Shown: positions 1 to 9,090, counted from the stretch's first letter. The stretch is 38,194 nt of DNA from Cytophagales bacterium (GCA_019456305.1 VRUD01000031.1:2744-40937); one strand, 5' to 3'. Numbers and translations are program-made. The notes: generated by a model from the letters alone, not told the origin.

Positions 1-725
1 CAAGATAGCTCCATTGATCAAACTTATAATGTAATTGCAACAGGTCAATATTTTGTAAAGGTTACAGACGCCAATGGGTGTACAGCAGATGATACTGTAA
101 CTATATCCGAACTCCCTGCTTTACCGCTTGATATAGGCTCCGATACATCAATTTGTTCTGGAGATACCTTCACCTTAGATGCCGGAAGTGGATATTCATC
201 CTATTTGTGGTCGGATAGTTCTACCAGTCAAACAATAACAATTAATAGCAGCGATACAATATCTGTTCACGTAATAGATACCAATGGCTGTTTAACTGCT
301 GATACAATATTTATTACCGTTAACCCAAATCCCGCTTTGAATCTGGGCAATGACACATTTTTCTGTCAAGGCAATACATTTATCTTAGACGCAGAAAATC
401 CAGCGGCAAGCTACCTGTGGCAAGATAGCTCCATTGATCAAACTTATAATGTAATTGCAACAGGTCAATATTTTGTAAAGGTTACAGACGCCAATGGGTG
501 TACAGCAGATGATACTGTAACTATATCCGAACTCCCTGCTTTACCGCTTGATATAGGCTCCGATACATCAATTTGTTCTGGAGATACCTTCACCTTAGAT
601 GCCGGAAGTGGATATTCATCCTATTTGTGGTCGGATAGTTCTACCAGTCAAACAATAACAATTAATAGCAGCGATACAATATCTGTTCACGTAATAGATA
701 CCAATGGCTGTTTAACTGCTGATAC
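1..725 (+). repeat. 305-bp perfect direct repeat, period 420 bp
   Basis: Bases 1-305 and 421-725 are identical; the first mismatch is at 306 versus 726. The period of 420 bp is 140 codons, equal to two ~70-residue domains, so the reading frame is kept. Absence even of synonymous differences points to very recent duplication or gene conversion. The left copy may extend upstream of the window. Confidence 0.97.
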
Positions 726-1398
726 TATATTTTTAATAGTTTATCAAGTTTTTACAACTAATGATTTGGCCAGCATTTGTCAAGGGGATAGTATAGTTTT
801 AGGAGGTGCATATCAAACAACCTCAGGAACTTATTATGATACCTCAATTACAATAAATGATTGTGATAGCGTAATTGTAACTACCTTAATTGTAAATTCA
901 TTACCCTTCATTACAAACATTATTGATACACCTATGCAAGGCAACAATAATGGAGCAATAAACCTGACAGTTACCGGTGCTACACCGCCTTATGCGTTTT
1001 TGTGGGATAATGGAGATACCACTGAAGATATTGATAGCTTAGTAGCAGGTACTTATCAGGTTGTGGTTACAGATTCATTGGGCTGCATTGATTCAGCAAG
1101 TATAGAAGTATTAGAAATAACAGGTATTATACAATCTTCATTAATAAATATCGACTTAAAAATTTACCCCAATCCTAATAATGGTAATTTTCAAATAAAT
1201 TATCAAATACCTGCAAAGCAAGATGGAGCATTCGTAATTTATGATGTAATGGGCAGGAAATTAAAAACCTGGCAATTAGCAGGTGGTAAAAATAAGCTTT
1301 ATATTACAGATATAAAATTGAATAATGGATTATACTTCTATCAGGTAATTGTAAATGATGGGGTAATAAAATCAAATAAATTATTGGTCATTAAATAA
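1..1398 (+). CDS. T9SS-exported repeat protein, 3' part only
   Basis: The frame is open from base 1, so the gene starts upstream of the window; an ATG at 205 lies inside a repeat and is not the real start. The visible 465 residues are about 70-residue beta-sandwich-like units (phrases such as VTDANGC, LDAGSGYSSYLW, VIDTNGC), then an SprB-like unit (GATPPYAFLWDNGDTTEDI...LVAGTY). The last ~80 residues are a type A T9SS C-terminal sorting domain: IYPNPNNGNF, then YDVMGRKL, ending in KSNKLLVIK. Such proteins cross the outer membrane through T9SS and are anchored or released at the surface. The role is probably adhesion or gliding, but this is inferred only from repeat type. The region contains a perfect internal DNA duplication (separate entry). 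sprE/porW lies next to it in convergent orientation, which fits the secretion theme but does not prove linkage. Confidence 0.85.
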   Translation, partial: QDSSIDQTYNVIATGQYFVKVTDANGCTADDTVTISELPALPLDIGSDTSICSGDTFTLDAGSGYSSYLWSDSSTSQTITINSSDTISVHVIDTNGCLTADTIFITVNPNPALNLGNDTFFCQGNTFILDAENPAASYLWQDSSIDQTYNVIATGQYFVKVTDANGCTADDTVTISELPALPLDIGSDTSICSGDTFTLDAGSGYSSYLWSDSSTSQTITINSSDTISVHVIDTNGCLTADTIFLIVYQVFTTNDLASICQGDSIVLGGAYQTTSGTYYDTSITINDCDSVIVTTLIVNSLPFITNIIDTPMQGNNNGAINLTVTGATPPYAFLWDNGDTTEDIDSLVAGTYQVVVTDSLGCIDSASIEVLEITGIIQSSLINIDLKIYPNPNNGNFQINYQIPAKQDGAFVIYDVMGRKLKTWQLAGGKNKLYITDIKLNNGLYFYQVIVNDGVIKSNKLLVIK

Positions 1399-1432
1399 AT
1401 TTATTAATACATTATCTAAAATCGTAAATTCT

Positions 1433-4057
1433 TTAATAATATTTCTCCCTAAAAAATGTCAAATAACTCTCCACATCTTTTGCCTGGTAAAATAAAGGAA
1501 AATTATCATCTGTGATCACAAATAGTTCATAATGAACATCTTTGTATTGTTTCAAGGGCGAATTATTTCCTTTATGGATGTTAAGATAATTTAGCGCTAA
1601 ATTTTTATTACTAAATTCTTTAACCATGACTATGAACAAAGTATCGTTTAAAATGATATGCTTTGTTTTTAGGGCATCTGTTTCATAATAGGTTGTGTTA
1701 TAATCAGAAAATTTAGTTAATATTTCATTATAAGACAAATTATCAGGAAATATTGCTACAAAAAAGTGTACTTTTTCAAGATCTTCAAAATAATTTATCT
1801 TCAATTTCTCTTCAATTTCTTCATTGACGACAGGGTTTCCTGAAATGTAATCGTTACAGGCTTTTAACAACTGTTTTGCGTAAGGGATCAAATTGCTTGA
1901 TTTATACGCTGTGATGAAGCTTATCAATGCATTTTTGTATCTCAACGTATTATGTGTTTTTCCCAAAATTATAGCTTTTAATAAGATGATCCTGTCTTCG
2001 AAGTCACTATCAGGATATTTTGACAGGATATCATCCAAGGAGGCATTTGCCTGTGCATAATGTCGTATTTCATATTGTAGGTATGCAGATTTATAAAGTA
2101 CTTTTACCTTTTCGTTGGCTATTTTATATACTTTCATGTAATCAGGATTTTTAATGATCTTTGCATAGAGTGACTTGGGAAATACACCGAGAATAATTTC
2201 TTTATACTTTTCAGACTGCTCTTCGTCAAGCTCTTTGTAAAGTATATGAAGTATATAGATCACTTCTACTGCATATTCATTATCAGGGAATCTTTTTAAG
2301 AGCTCTTTATAGGTTTTGATAGCATTTAGGGGTTCTTTGAGTTTTAAATTATAAATGTTTCCTAATTTATAATATGCATCTATGATCCTTTTATTAGATG
2401 CTTCAAGCTGCTCCACAGCGAAAGGGATGTTGTCATACATATCTTCTTTTTTTAGTCTTCCTTTACTGATGTCGTCTCCACTTTTTTTATTTGACATTGT
2501 ACCAGAACCCTTATTATCAGGATCATCAAACGATAGTAATGTTTGCTTATTAGACCTTCTCCAGTTATCTTCTAATTTGCGGTTTCTCCATTTTGTTAAA
2601 AACTCCTGTTGCCCAAGGCTCATTGCACCTGGATTATAAAAATACCATTTGCCGCTGCTGCCGGCAGATGTATTGGGGTTGTTAAAGTTTTGCCATTGTG
2701 ATCCCGATCCCGACATGTCGGGAGGGCTGTTTTGAGATTGTTGCTTCTTTTCAAGTTCTTTTTTCCTTTTTGCTTCATTTATTGCAATAATTTCATTAAG
2801 ATATTTACTCAGCTTTGTAGTATCCATTTTGGCTAAACGCTGCAAACTGTCTTCCGTATAAATAATATTTATTTGCTCTACGAATTCTTCAAGCACTTTT
2901 TGCCTTTTTACTATGGCTTCATAATCTTCAGCGTTTTTATCCAGCGTGGCGATGGTGCTATCATAATAAGCCTTGGCAAGCTCATATTTTTGCAGGTTTT
3001 CAAAATGAATTTCACCCATTTTTAAATATGAATATGCTTTTTGATTGGCATTAGCAGTGCTAGCCCTGATGGACTCTTTAAGATATGTAATGGCTTTGAG
3101 GATATTATTTTGCTTCAACTCAAACTGTGCCATTTCATAATATATCTTGTCTCTGTATTCAACGTTTTTACTATCCCTGAGCAGTTTTTTGAAGTACTTT
3201 TGTATTCTTTTGATATCATGTGTTTTTGCGAGTTCGTAAACTTGTGCCATATAAAGCCTGGCATAAAATGTCAACTCGTAAGGTGGGTTATTTTTGAGCG
3301 TTGACCTGTAATGGAAGTATGCCTCATCGTCAGATCCCAATTTTTGATTGATTTGGCCAATAATAAAATGTATTCTGCCCTTTTTCTCTCTCTTGCCAAT
3401 TAATGGTAAGGCTGAGGTTAAGTTTTTAATCACTTTTTCATAATCCGCTCTATTAAGGGGGGTAGGGGGGTGTTCAGCCAGCTTTTTGTGTAAGAAGGCT
3501 TTTGTCAGGTATAGCTCTCTGCTGTTATGTTTGTTTAATTTATCTTTTTCAATATGTTCGATTACCGCAAAGCAATTGTTGTATTCTTCAGTATGAATAA
3601 AAACTTGTATGAGCAAGATCAATGCCTGGTGTTTTGCATCATCATCTTCACTTTGGGTGTTCACATACTTAAAGGTGGTAATAGCATTTTCATAATCTTG
3701 CTTGTAGATCCTTGCCCTTCCTACAAGAATATAACAATCATCCACCCATTTGCTGTTCTTATGCCATTGGATAGGTAGTGAAGCTTTTTTGATGCAATCT
3801 TCAAGTAGGGGACTAATATTACTTATAGTGCCAGACTCAATTTCAGGAAATACCTCTAATACCCGGTTGAAATCATCATTGCGGTTATTATAAATAATTA
3901 CTTCAGCCTCTTTCATTTTTTCTTTGGCAATAAAATAAGCATTATACCTGGCAGTGGTATTATGATATGCCTTGCTGATCATGTTATGTCTTTCTGAAGA
4001 ACAGGAAAAAGCAAGAACTGAAATTAAGATAAAGTAAAATGAAAATTTATAAACCAT
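1433..4057 (-). CDS. sprE: T9SS lipoprotein PorW/SprE-like, TPR-rich
   Basis: 874 residues from the ATG at 4057; an upstream in-frame TTG at 4066 is possible but less likely. The N-terminus is a lipoprotein signal (MVYKFSFYFILISVLAFSC) with the lipid-accepting Cys at residue 19. It is followed by the family hallmark NTTARYNAYFIAKEKMKEAE. Many TPR-like helical pairs follow (about residues 80-390 and 550-740), split by a Pro/Ser/Asn/Gly-rich linker near 430-500. In Flavobacterium and Porphyromonas, SprE/PorW is an essential periplasmic-side lipoprotein of the type IX secretion machinery, and of gliding where that occurs. Length agrees with the family. The linker carries a 14-bp palindrome encoding DMSG (separate entry). 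The gene stands alone on this strand. Confidence 0.88.
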   Translation of the reverse strand: MVYKFSFYFILISVLAFSCSSERHNMISKAYHNTTARYNAYFIAKEKMKEAEVIIYNNRNDDFNRVLEVFPEIESGTISNISPLLEDCIKKASLPIQWHKNSKWVDDCYILVGRARIYKQDYENAITTFKYVNTQSEDDDAKHQALILLIQVFIHTEEYNNCFAVIEHIEKDKLNKHNSRELYLTKAFLHKKLAEHPPTPLNRADYEKVIKNLTSALPLIGKREKKGRIHFIIGQINQKLGSDDEAYFHYRSTLKNNPPYELTFYARLYMAQVYELAKTHDIKRIQKYFKKLLRDSKNVEYRDKIYYEMAQFELKQNNILKAITYLKESIRASTANANQKAYSYLKMGEIHFENLQKYELAKAYYDSTIATLDKNAEDYEAIVKRQKVLEEFVEQINIIYTEDSLQRLAKMDTTKLSKYLNEIIAINEAKRKKELEKKQQSQNSPPDMSGSGSQWQNFNNPNTSAGSSGKWYFYNPGAMSLGQQEFLTKWRNRKLEDNWRRSNKQTLLSFDDPDNKGSGTMSNKKSGDDISKGRLKKEDMYDNIPFAVEQLEASNKRIIDAYYKLGNIYNLKLKEPLNAIKTYKELLKRFPDNEYAVEVIYILHILYKELDEEQSEKYKEIILGVFPKSLYAKIIKNPDYMKVYKIANEKVKVLYKSAYLQYEIRHYAQANASLDDILSKYPDSDFEDRIILLKAIILGKTHNTLRYKNALISFITAYKSSNLIPYAKQLLKACNDYISGNPVVNEEIEEKLKINYFEDLEKVHFFVAIFPDNLSYNEILTKFSDYNTTYYETDALKTKHIILNDTLFIVMVKEFSNKNLALNYLNIHKGNNSPLKQYKDVHYELFVITDDNFPLFYQAKDVESYLTFFREKYY
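2709..2722. repeat. 14-bp perfect palindrome inside sprE
   Basis: CCCGACATGTCGGG is a perfect palindrome in the low-complexity linker of sprE and adds in-frame codons there. It resembles the TCCCGAGTACTCGGGA palindromes at 20243 and 27172 in its CCCGA/TCGGG ends. Confidence 0.7.
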
Positions 4058-4157
4058 AACTAACAAACGAATAAACTAACAACTAATTATAGGAGGCTTT
4101 GCAAAATTCAATTGAAAACAAAAACTCTAATTTTAATCATTTTATGAAATTATGTTC

Positions 4158-4165
4158 TACTTTTG
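4158..4165 (+). promoter_or_regulatory. Candidate -7 box before the M23 peptidase gene
   Basis: TACTTTTG fits the Bacteroidota -7 consensus TAnnTTTG. Transcription would start a few bases before the ATG at 4175, giving a nearly leaderless mRNA. No convincing TTG is seen at -33, so support is weak. The box overlaps the alternative TTG start codon at 4163, which argues for the ATG. Confidence 0.3.
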
Positions 4166-4174
4166 TATTTTATT

Positions 4175-5053
4175 ATGCCAAAGCAAAGAAAAACACTCTC
4201 TAATTGGTTAACGAATAGTTATTTACTGATCATTCGTAATAAGGAGAATTTTGCTGAAAAAACTACCATTAGTTTCAATTATGCAAAATTAATCGTTTTT
4301 GTGGTAATTTTAATCAGTATTTTGTCATTTATCAGCTTTTATTTAACAACCACTATTCTTGCAAAATGGTTTGATCCAAGATACGAACAAATTCAAACAA
4401 ACAAAAAGTTGTTCTTCTTATCTTTTGCCGTGGATTCATTGGCTGAAGAATTAAACAGAAGAGATCAGTTTATTATGAGCATTAAGAAAATGATTGATGG
4501 AGAATTTGATACATTAGAATCCGGTAATAGTCTGAGTTATGAATCTTATACATCTACATCTCCTGTTATTAAGGAGATTGATCTTGATTATGTATCTCCG
4601 GTAGATTCTCAATTAAGAAGGGAATTTGAAAATGAAAATTATGATCTGGTATCTTTTCAAACTTATGAGCAGCATTCACTCTCTGATATTTTCTTTTTTT
4701 TGCCTTTAGATGGTATTGTATCTTCTGGTTATGATTTAAAAAATGGCCATCAGGGTATAGATATTGTTGCAAAAGAAAATGAACCTGTAAAATGTACTGC
4801 TGATGGTACGGTTATTCTCTCCTCATGGACAGATGATTCAGGTAATGTGATTGCTGTGCAGCATCGAAGCAATTTAATATCAATCTATAAACATAATTCG
4901 GTTTTATTAAAAAAAGTTGGTAACTTTGTGCGGACTGGTGAAATAATAGCCATAATTGGAAATACTGGCGCACTTACTTCAGGCCCTCATTTACATTTTG
5001 AACTGTGGTTTGATGGGAGTACAGTAGATCCAGAAGAATTTATTTTATTTTAA
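4175..5053 (+). CDS. M23 family membrane-anchored metallopeptidase
   Basis: 292 residues from the ATG at 4175 (MPKQRKTLS). A short basic cytoplasmic tail is followed by one membrane segment (about residues 36-62, LIVFVVILISILSFISFYL), a periplasmic helical linker, and a C-terminal LytM/M23 domain. Zinc ligands are visible: H192 and D196 in HQGID and H274 in HLHFE (first His of the pair is 272). These enzymes cut peptidoglycan cross-links or, when membrane-anchored, shape the wall locally. The bactofilin gene follows after 67 bp. M23 peptidase/bactofilin pairs act together in cell-shape control in several bacteria (for example Caulobacter LmdC with BacA, Helicobacter Csd1 with CcmA), so a scaffold-plus-hydrolase module is likely here. 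Confidence 0.85.
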   Translation: MPKQRKTLSNWLTNSYLLIIRNKENFAEKTTISFNYAKLIVFVVILISILSFISFYLTTTILAKWFDPRYEQIQTNKKLFFLSFAVDSLAEELNRRDQFIMSIKKMIDGEFDTLESGNSLSYESYTSTSPVIKEIDLDYVSPVDSQLRREFENENYDLVSFQTYEQHSLSDIFFFLPLDGIVSSGYDLKNGHQGIDIVAKENEPVKCTADGTVILSSWTDDSGNVIAVQHRSNLISIYKHNSVLLKKVGNFVRTGEIIAIIGNTGALTSGPHLHFELWFDGSTVDPEEFILF

Positions 5054-5120
5054 TTGCAACATTATAGAACGAAAACCGTAGATTATAACCTTTCACACTA
5101 ATTCACTAATTGGTGCAGGT

Positions 5121-5591
5121 GTGGAAGCAAAATTAAAATCTAAAATTAAAGAAGCTATGTTTGGAAACGAAGAAAAAGAATCTAAAAAAGAGTTGAAGGA
5201 ATACAGTAATTCCAGCAACATCATTGGAAAAGGCACGGTAATAGAAGGTAATATCTCAACATTTGGCAATATTCGCATTGAAGGTAAAATTCTGGGCAAT
5301 ATTAAGACAAAGTCTAAAATTGCGCAGGGTGAATCTTCTGTTATTGATGGCAATATAGTAGCCCAAAATGCAGAGCTGGCTGGTGATATTAAGGGCGTTA
5401 TTGAGGTTACTGATCTTCTTGTTTTGAAACCTACTGCCATTATTAACGGGGACTTAATTACTAATAAACTGGTAATTGAAGCCGGTGCATCATTTAATGG
5501 TAAATGTAAAATGGGTGCCGTGATCAAAGATATAAAGATTGGCGAAACCGGGCAGCAGGAAGATAAAGTCAAAGAAATCAAAACGGCTTAA
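5121..5591 (+). CDS. Bactofilin (polymer-forming cytoskeletal protein)
   Basis: 156 residues from a GTG start at 5121; an ATG at 5157 would give a shorter 144-residue form. After a charged N-terminal tail, residues ~35-140 form the bactofilin beta-helix with its regular Gly/Ile pattern (IIGKGTVIEGNISTFGNIRI, GKILGNIKTKS, GDIKGVIEVTDLL, INGDLITNKLVIEAGASFNG). Bactofilins assemble into non-polar filaments under the membrane and recruit wall enzymes. The position directly after the M23 peptidase and before atpZ on the same strand suggests one transcription unit. Confidence 0.9.
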   Translation: MEAKLKSKIKEAMFGNEEKESKKELKEYSNSSNIIGKGTVIEGNISTFGNIRIEGKILGNIKTKSKIAQGESSVIDGNIVAQNAELAGDIKGVIEVTDLLVLKPTAIINGDLITNKLVIEAGASFNGKCKMGAVIKDIKIGETGQQEDKVKEIKTA

Positions 5592-5684
5592 AAGATTGTG
5601 TTCAGGTACTAAAGTGTTTACGTAGATCGTTAAGAACACTGGAATACATTATTGCGTAGCCGATATCCGGTATTAAGTTTCAAG

Positions 5685-5710
5685 CGGATAAATACTCTGT
5701 GGTTTATCCG
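5685..5710. repeat. 8-bp stem hairpin between bactofilin and atpZ
   Basis: CGGATAAA (5685-5692) pairs with TTTATCCG (5703-5710) across a 10-base loop. There is no following T-tract, so it is not a clear terminator; it could mark processing or attenuation before atpZ. Confidence 0.4.
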
Positions 5711-5736
5711 TTGAGAGAACTACTGTCCTGCTTTTA

Positions 5737-5961
5737 TTGAAAACCAAATCAACATCTCCCAGGAGTTCGTTTAACAGCTATATAAAATATTCCGGCCTGG
5801 CTTTTCAGATGCTTGCAGTGATCTTGGTAGGGCTTTATGGGGGTATTAAGCTGGACAAGTATCTAGAATTGCAATTCCCTGCATTTACCTTGGTTTTTAC
5901 TTTATCAGGGGTGGTGGTATCCATGCTATGGGTGATCAAAGATGTGCTGAGAGGGAAATGA
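5737..5961 (+). CDS. atpZ: AtpZ/AtpI-type F0F1 ATP synthase accessory protein
   Basis: 74 residues from a TTG start at 5737; no ATG or GTG gives the conserved N-terminal part. Two membrane helices (about 17-40 and 47-68) are joined by the short GGIKLDKYL segment typical of AtpZ (GxxLDxxL). AtpZ/AtpI proteins help assemble the c-ring or import Mg2+ for the F0F1 ATP synthase. In many Bacteroidota genomes I know, this gene follows a bactofilin and precedes atpB-atpE-atpF. Here the next gene is convergent typA, so no ATP synthase structural genes follow. Confidence 0.8.
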   Translation: MKTKSTSPRSSFNSYIKYSGLAFQMLAVILVGLYGGIKLDKYLELQFPAFTLVFTLSGVVVSMLWVIKDVLRGK

Positions 5962-5982
5962 GTTTTAATATGGATATATTTA

Positions 5983-7788
5983 TTACCCTCCCGATTTCTT
6001 TTCCCTCTTCCTTTCATGCTCAATAAGCAGTATCTTTCTTAAGCGAAAAGATTTTGGGGTTACTTCAACATATTCATCTTCTCCAATATATTCCATAGCT
6101 TCTTCCAATGAGAACTTTATTGCCGGAACTATTGACACTTTTTCATCTGAACCCGCAGCTCGCATATTAGATAGTTTTTTAGTCTTGATCACATTTATAA
6201 CAATATCATCTTGCCTTGTACTCTCTCCTATCACCTGACCTGCATATATTTCTTCATTTGGATCAATGAAGAATTTACCCCTGTCTTGCAGTTTATCAAT
6301 GGAATACGCAATTGATGTTCCTGTTTCCATCGCTATTAAAGCGCCATTTCTTTTACTCTGTATCTCACCTTTCCATGGCTCATACCCATTAAACCGATGT
6401 GAGACCACAGCTTCCCCTTCGGTAGCAGTTAATACAGGATTGGTAAGTCCGATGATACCCCTGGCTGGTATTTTGAATTCAAGATTTATCCTGTCGCTCT
6501 TTTTCACAATATTCAGAATATCGCCTTTACGCTTGGTAACGATCTCTATGACTTTACCGGAAAACTCTTCCGGCACATTGACATTTAACAGTTCTATCGG
6601 TTCATGCTTAAATCCATCTATTTCTTTTATCACCACCTTGGGCTGGCCTAATTGCATCTCATACCCTTCTCTCCTCATAGTTTCTACCAGGATAGATAAA
6701 TGAAGAATGCCTCTGCCATAGACCATCAATTTATCAGGTGAATCTGTTTCTTCCACTTTTAATGCAAGGTTCTTCTCCGTTTCTTTAAACAGTCTTTCTC
6801 TGATATGCCTTGATGTAACAAATTTCCCTTCCTTACCAAAAAACGGTGAGTTGTTAATGGTGAATAGCATACTCATAGAAGGTTCATCTATTGAGATTGG
6901 TTTTAAAGCTTCGGGTTCATTAAGATCAGCAATGGTATCGCCAATGTCAAAGTTTTCAAGTCCCATTATGGCTGCTATTTCACCGGAATTAACTTCTTCT
7001 TTGGTTTTTTCTTTTCCTAATCCTTCGAATAGATAAAGTTCTTTGACAACTGATTTTTGGATTTGACCATTTCTCTGAACAATAGAGACCTGGTCTCCCA
7101 TTTTAATGCTTCCTCTATGTACTCTTCCTACAGCGATTCTCCCTGTATATGACGAGTAATCCAATGAACTGATCTGTAATTGCAAAGTTCCGGGATTCTC
7201 TTTAGGTGGGTCAAAATATTCAATAATAGTATCTAACAACCAGGTAACATCATCAGTTGGTGTTTTCCAGTCGGCTCCCATCCATCCCTCTTTTGAAGAA
7301 CCGTAAACAGTTGGAAAATTCAGTTGCTCTTCTGTAGCATCAAGAGAAAACATCAGATCAAAAACGAGGTCATTTGCCTCTTCCGGGTTACAATTTGGTT
7401 TATCAACTTTATTAATTACTACTATAGGTTTTAAACCCAGCTCTAATGCTTTTTGCAAAACAAATCGTGTTTGTGGCATGGGCCCTTCGAAAGCATCGAC
7501 AAGTAACAGCACCCCGTCAGCCATATTTAAAACACGCTCTACTTCTCCTCCAAAATCTGAGTGGCCGGGAGTATCGATAATATTAATTTTTACTTCTTTA
7601 TACCGGACTGATACATTCTTGGATAAAATAGTGATCCCCCTCTCTCGTTCCAGATCATTTGAATCCAGGATCAAATCCTGCACTTCCTGATTTTCCCTGA
7701 ACAATTCCACCTGGTGTAGAATTCTATCTACCAAAGTCGTTTTTCCGTGGTCAACATGTGCTATAATGGCAATATTTCTTATATCCAT
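5983..7788 (-). CDS. typA: Ribosome-associated GTPase TypA/BipA
   Basis: 601 residues, full family length, ATG start. GTPase motifs appear in order: AHVDHGKT (residues 10-17), RERGITI, DTPGHSDFGGEVER, and NKVDKPN. The translational GTPase beta-barrel and EF-G-like domains follow (RGILHLSILVETMRREGYEMQL), then the TypA C-terminal domain with RGIIGL, the GEAVVSHRFNGYEP stretch and KKLSNMR. TypA binds ribosomes and supports 50S assembly and growth at low temperature or stress. The gene converges on atpZ with a 21-bp gap. No consensus promoter was recognised upstream. Confidence 0.95.
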   Translation of the reverse strand: MDIRNIAIIAHVDHGKTTLVDRILHQVELFRENQEVQDLILDSNDLERERGITILSKNVSVRYKEVKINIIDTPGHSDFGGEVERVLNMADGVLLLVDAFEGPMPQTRFVLQKALELGLKPIVVINKVDKPNCNPEEANDLVFDLMFSLDATEEQLNFPTVYGSSKEGWMGADWKTPTDDVTWLLDTIIEYFDPPKENPGTLQLQISSLDYSSYTGRIAVGRVHRGSIKMGDQVSIVQRNGQIQKSVVKELYLFEGLGKEKTKEEVNSGEIAAIMGLENFDIGDTIADLNEPEALKPISIDEPSMSMLFTINNSPFFGKEGKFVTSRHIRERLFKETEKNLALKVEETDSPDKLMVYGRGILHLSILVETMRREGYEMQLGQPKVVIKEIDGFKHEPIELLNVNVPEEFSGKVIEIVTKRKGDILNIVKKSDRINLEFKIPARGIIGLTNPVLTATEGEAVVSHRFNGYEPWKGEIQSKRNGALIAMETGTSIAYSIDKLQDRGKFFIDPNEEIYAGQVIGESTRQDDIVINVIKTKKLSNMRAAGSDEKVSIVPAIKFSLEEAMEYIGEDEYVEVTPKSFRLRKILLIEHERKREKKSGG

Positions 7789-7836
7789 AAATCAATTTTC
7801 CTTTCTATTTCCTGTTCAGCTACCGTTTGAAAAACA

Positions 7837-7864
7837 AGAACCCAGTGCCCAGAACCCAGAGCCA
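7837..7864. repeat. Short heptamer array (NNCCCAG-type)
   Basis: About four 7-base units of the type AACCCAG / TGCCCAG / AACCCAG / AGCCAAG lie between typA and the toxin gene. The rest of the 167-bp gap (7789-7955) shows no gene. The 7-bp period matches the long array at 23366, although the unit differs. Confidence 0.6.
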
Positions 7865-7955
7865 AGTAAAACCTTTGTACATTGGTTAGATTCCGGGTAT
7901 TGCTTTTCTTGTCCCAAGTAATATATCATTACCACTTTTTGATGAAAAATGAAGT

Positions 7956-8234
7956 TTAAGGGAAAATCCTGTAAATGTCCTTCCTGTGAGCCACTCTTTC
8001 AACAATTATCAGATGGTTCTTTTTGTCAAGAGAAATGCCCATGCGGTAATTGCCAATTCTGATTTTATATTTGCCTGGATAACCGCTCATTTTTTCTAAA
8101 AAGCCAAGGGAAAAAGGATTATCTGTTTGAGGTAGTTCCTGAAAAACAATTGTTTCAATCCTTTGTTGAATCTGTTGAGGCAAATAATGAAGTTCTTTCA
8201 GGAATTTTTTCTTGAATTCCACTGTCCACCTCAT
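7956..8234 (-). CDS. RelE/ParE-superfamily toxin
   Basis: 92 residues with the RelE/ParE layout: N-terminal helical hairpin (VEFKKKFLKELHYLPQQIQQRIE), then the sheet KYKIRIGNYRMGISLDKKNHLIIVERVAHRKDIYRIFP. The basic/aromatic R-x-G-x-Y-R core and C-terminal HRKDIYR are typical of mRNA-interferase or gyrase-poisoning toxins; which target applies cannot be told by eye. The start overlaps the antitoxin stop by 4 bp, the usual coupling of type II pairs. It sits at the edge of the restriction-modification island. Confidence 0.8.
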   Translation of the reverse strand: MRWTVEFKKKFLKELHYLPQQIQQRIETIVFQELPQTDNPFSLGFLEKMSGYPGKYKIRIGNYRMGISLDKKNHLIIVERVAHRKDIYRIFP

Positions 8235-8437
8235 CTGGCTTTTTTCTTTAAGGATTTATAAAATTGTTTTGCTTCCTGTAAAGTGAGCGATTTTTCTTCC
8301 TTTACTTCATCCATCAATTTTGCGAGTCCAAAATTTTCTATTACTTCTTCCATTCTGTTAAAATCATCCACAGGAATCTGCACCGCAATTTTTTTTTGGC
8401 TTTCATCAACAATGTAATTTTTTCGTATTTGTAACAT
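8231..8437 (-). CDS. Antitoxin partner of the RelE/ParE-type toxin
   Basis: 68 residues, ATG start at 8437. The N-terminal stretch IRKNYIVDESQKKIAVQIPVDDFNRMEEVIENF looks like the beta-strand plus helix found in small Bacteroidota antitoxins. The Lys/Glu-rich C-terminal half (VKEEKSLTLQEAKQFYKSLKKK) would wrap the toxin. Function is inferred from size, order and the 4-bp overlap with the toxin; I do not recognise a precise family. A candidate promoter lies about 50 bp upstream, inside the 3' end of the truncated BRO gene. Confidence 0.7.
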   Translation of the reverse strand: MLQIRKNYIVDESQKKIAVQIPVDDFNRMEEVIENFGLAKLMDEVKEEKSLTLQEAKQFYKSLKKKAR

Positions 8438-8471
8438 ATTGAATTATTGAGTTTAAACAAACTGTCATTTT

Positions 8472-9080
8472 CTACATTTGTTCTGCAAAGATAATGGTTA
8501 ATTTATATTTTTTGTATTGTTTTACCGAAAACTCGCTCCATGCCTTGGTGATTTCATCGGTAAGGATGGCATATTCCTGCCCTTTCTTTACGCCTCTGTT
8601 ATCCCCTTCATCGGTAAGTTCTTTTCTTACTTCAATGCTTTTGAGCCGTTGGTTAATCCATTCTTTGCTGTATCCTTTTTTGAGGTAGGTTTCCATTAAT
8701 CGGTCAATGCCAATTTCAGGGTCTTCAATCTCATCAATTCGTTCACGGGCAACTTTTGCTATCCATAGTTTAAATGGTTCGGCTTTGGGTGAAGGAATAG
8801 ATTGAATCAAACGAAAGAGTTGTTCTGTATCAGCTACATCGGTTTTGTAAAATTTGCCATCGGTTGATTGCATTTTCAGTTGGTTACAACTTGTAACCAA
8901 CTGGCTTCCTTCTTTAATTAGCCGGTGTTTCAGCACCTTCCAATAATTGTTTGGGTTGGGGCTATCGGTTAAAATGCCAATAACATCAACAATTGAAAAA
9001 TACCACTTTTCTTTGTTGTCGTCCCATAGGGACCGCACTTGTTTCTGCTCAAATAATTTTATGCTTGTTTTTTCAGCCAT
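8472..9080 (-). pseudogene. C-terminally truncated BRO-N/DinD-like gene
   Basis: 202 codons from ATG at 9080. Residues ~8-190 match, nearly position by position, the 284-residue BRO/DinD-like protein at 14531-15385: WYFSI(V/I)DVI, NYWKVLKHRL, IQSIPSPKAEPFKLW, KGYSKEWINQRLKSIEVRKELTDE and EYAILT(D/N)EITKAW are shared. After KQYKKYK the homology stops and the frame ends within 9 codons, so the last ~80 residues are lost. The protein may still fold because the Bro-N region is kept, but the sharp end looks like a deletion or recombination scar. It is diverged from the other copy, so it is not a fresh duplicate. Confidence 0.75.
8486..8493 (-). promoter_or_regulatory. Candidate -7 box for the toxin-antitoxin pair
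   Basis: On the minus strand this reads TATCTTTG, a match to TAnnTTTG, about 50 bp upstream of the antitoxin ATG at 8437. No clear -33 TTG is present, so the call is tentative. Confidence 0.35.
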
Positions 9081-9090
9081 AACGTATTAT

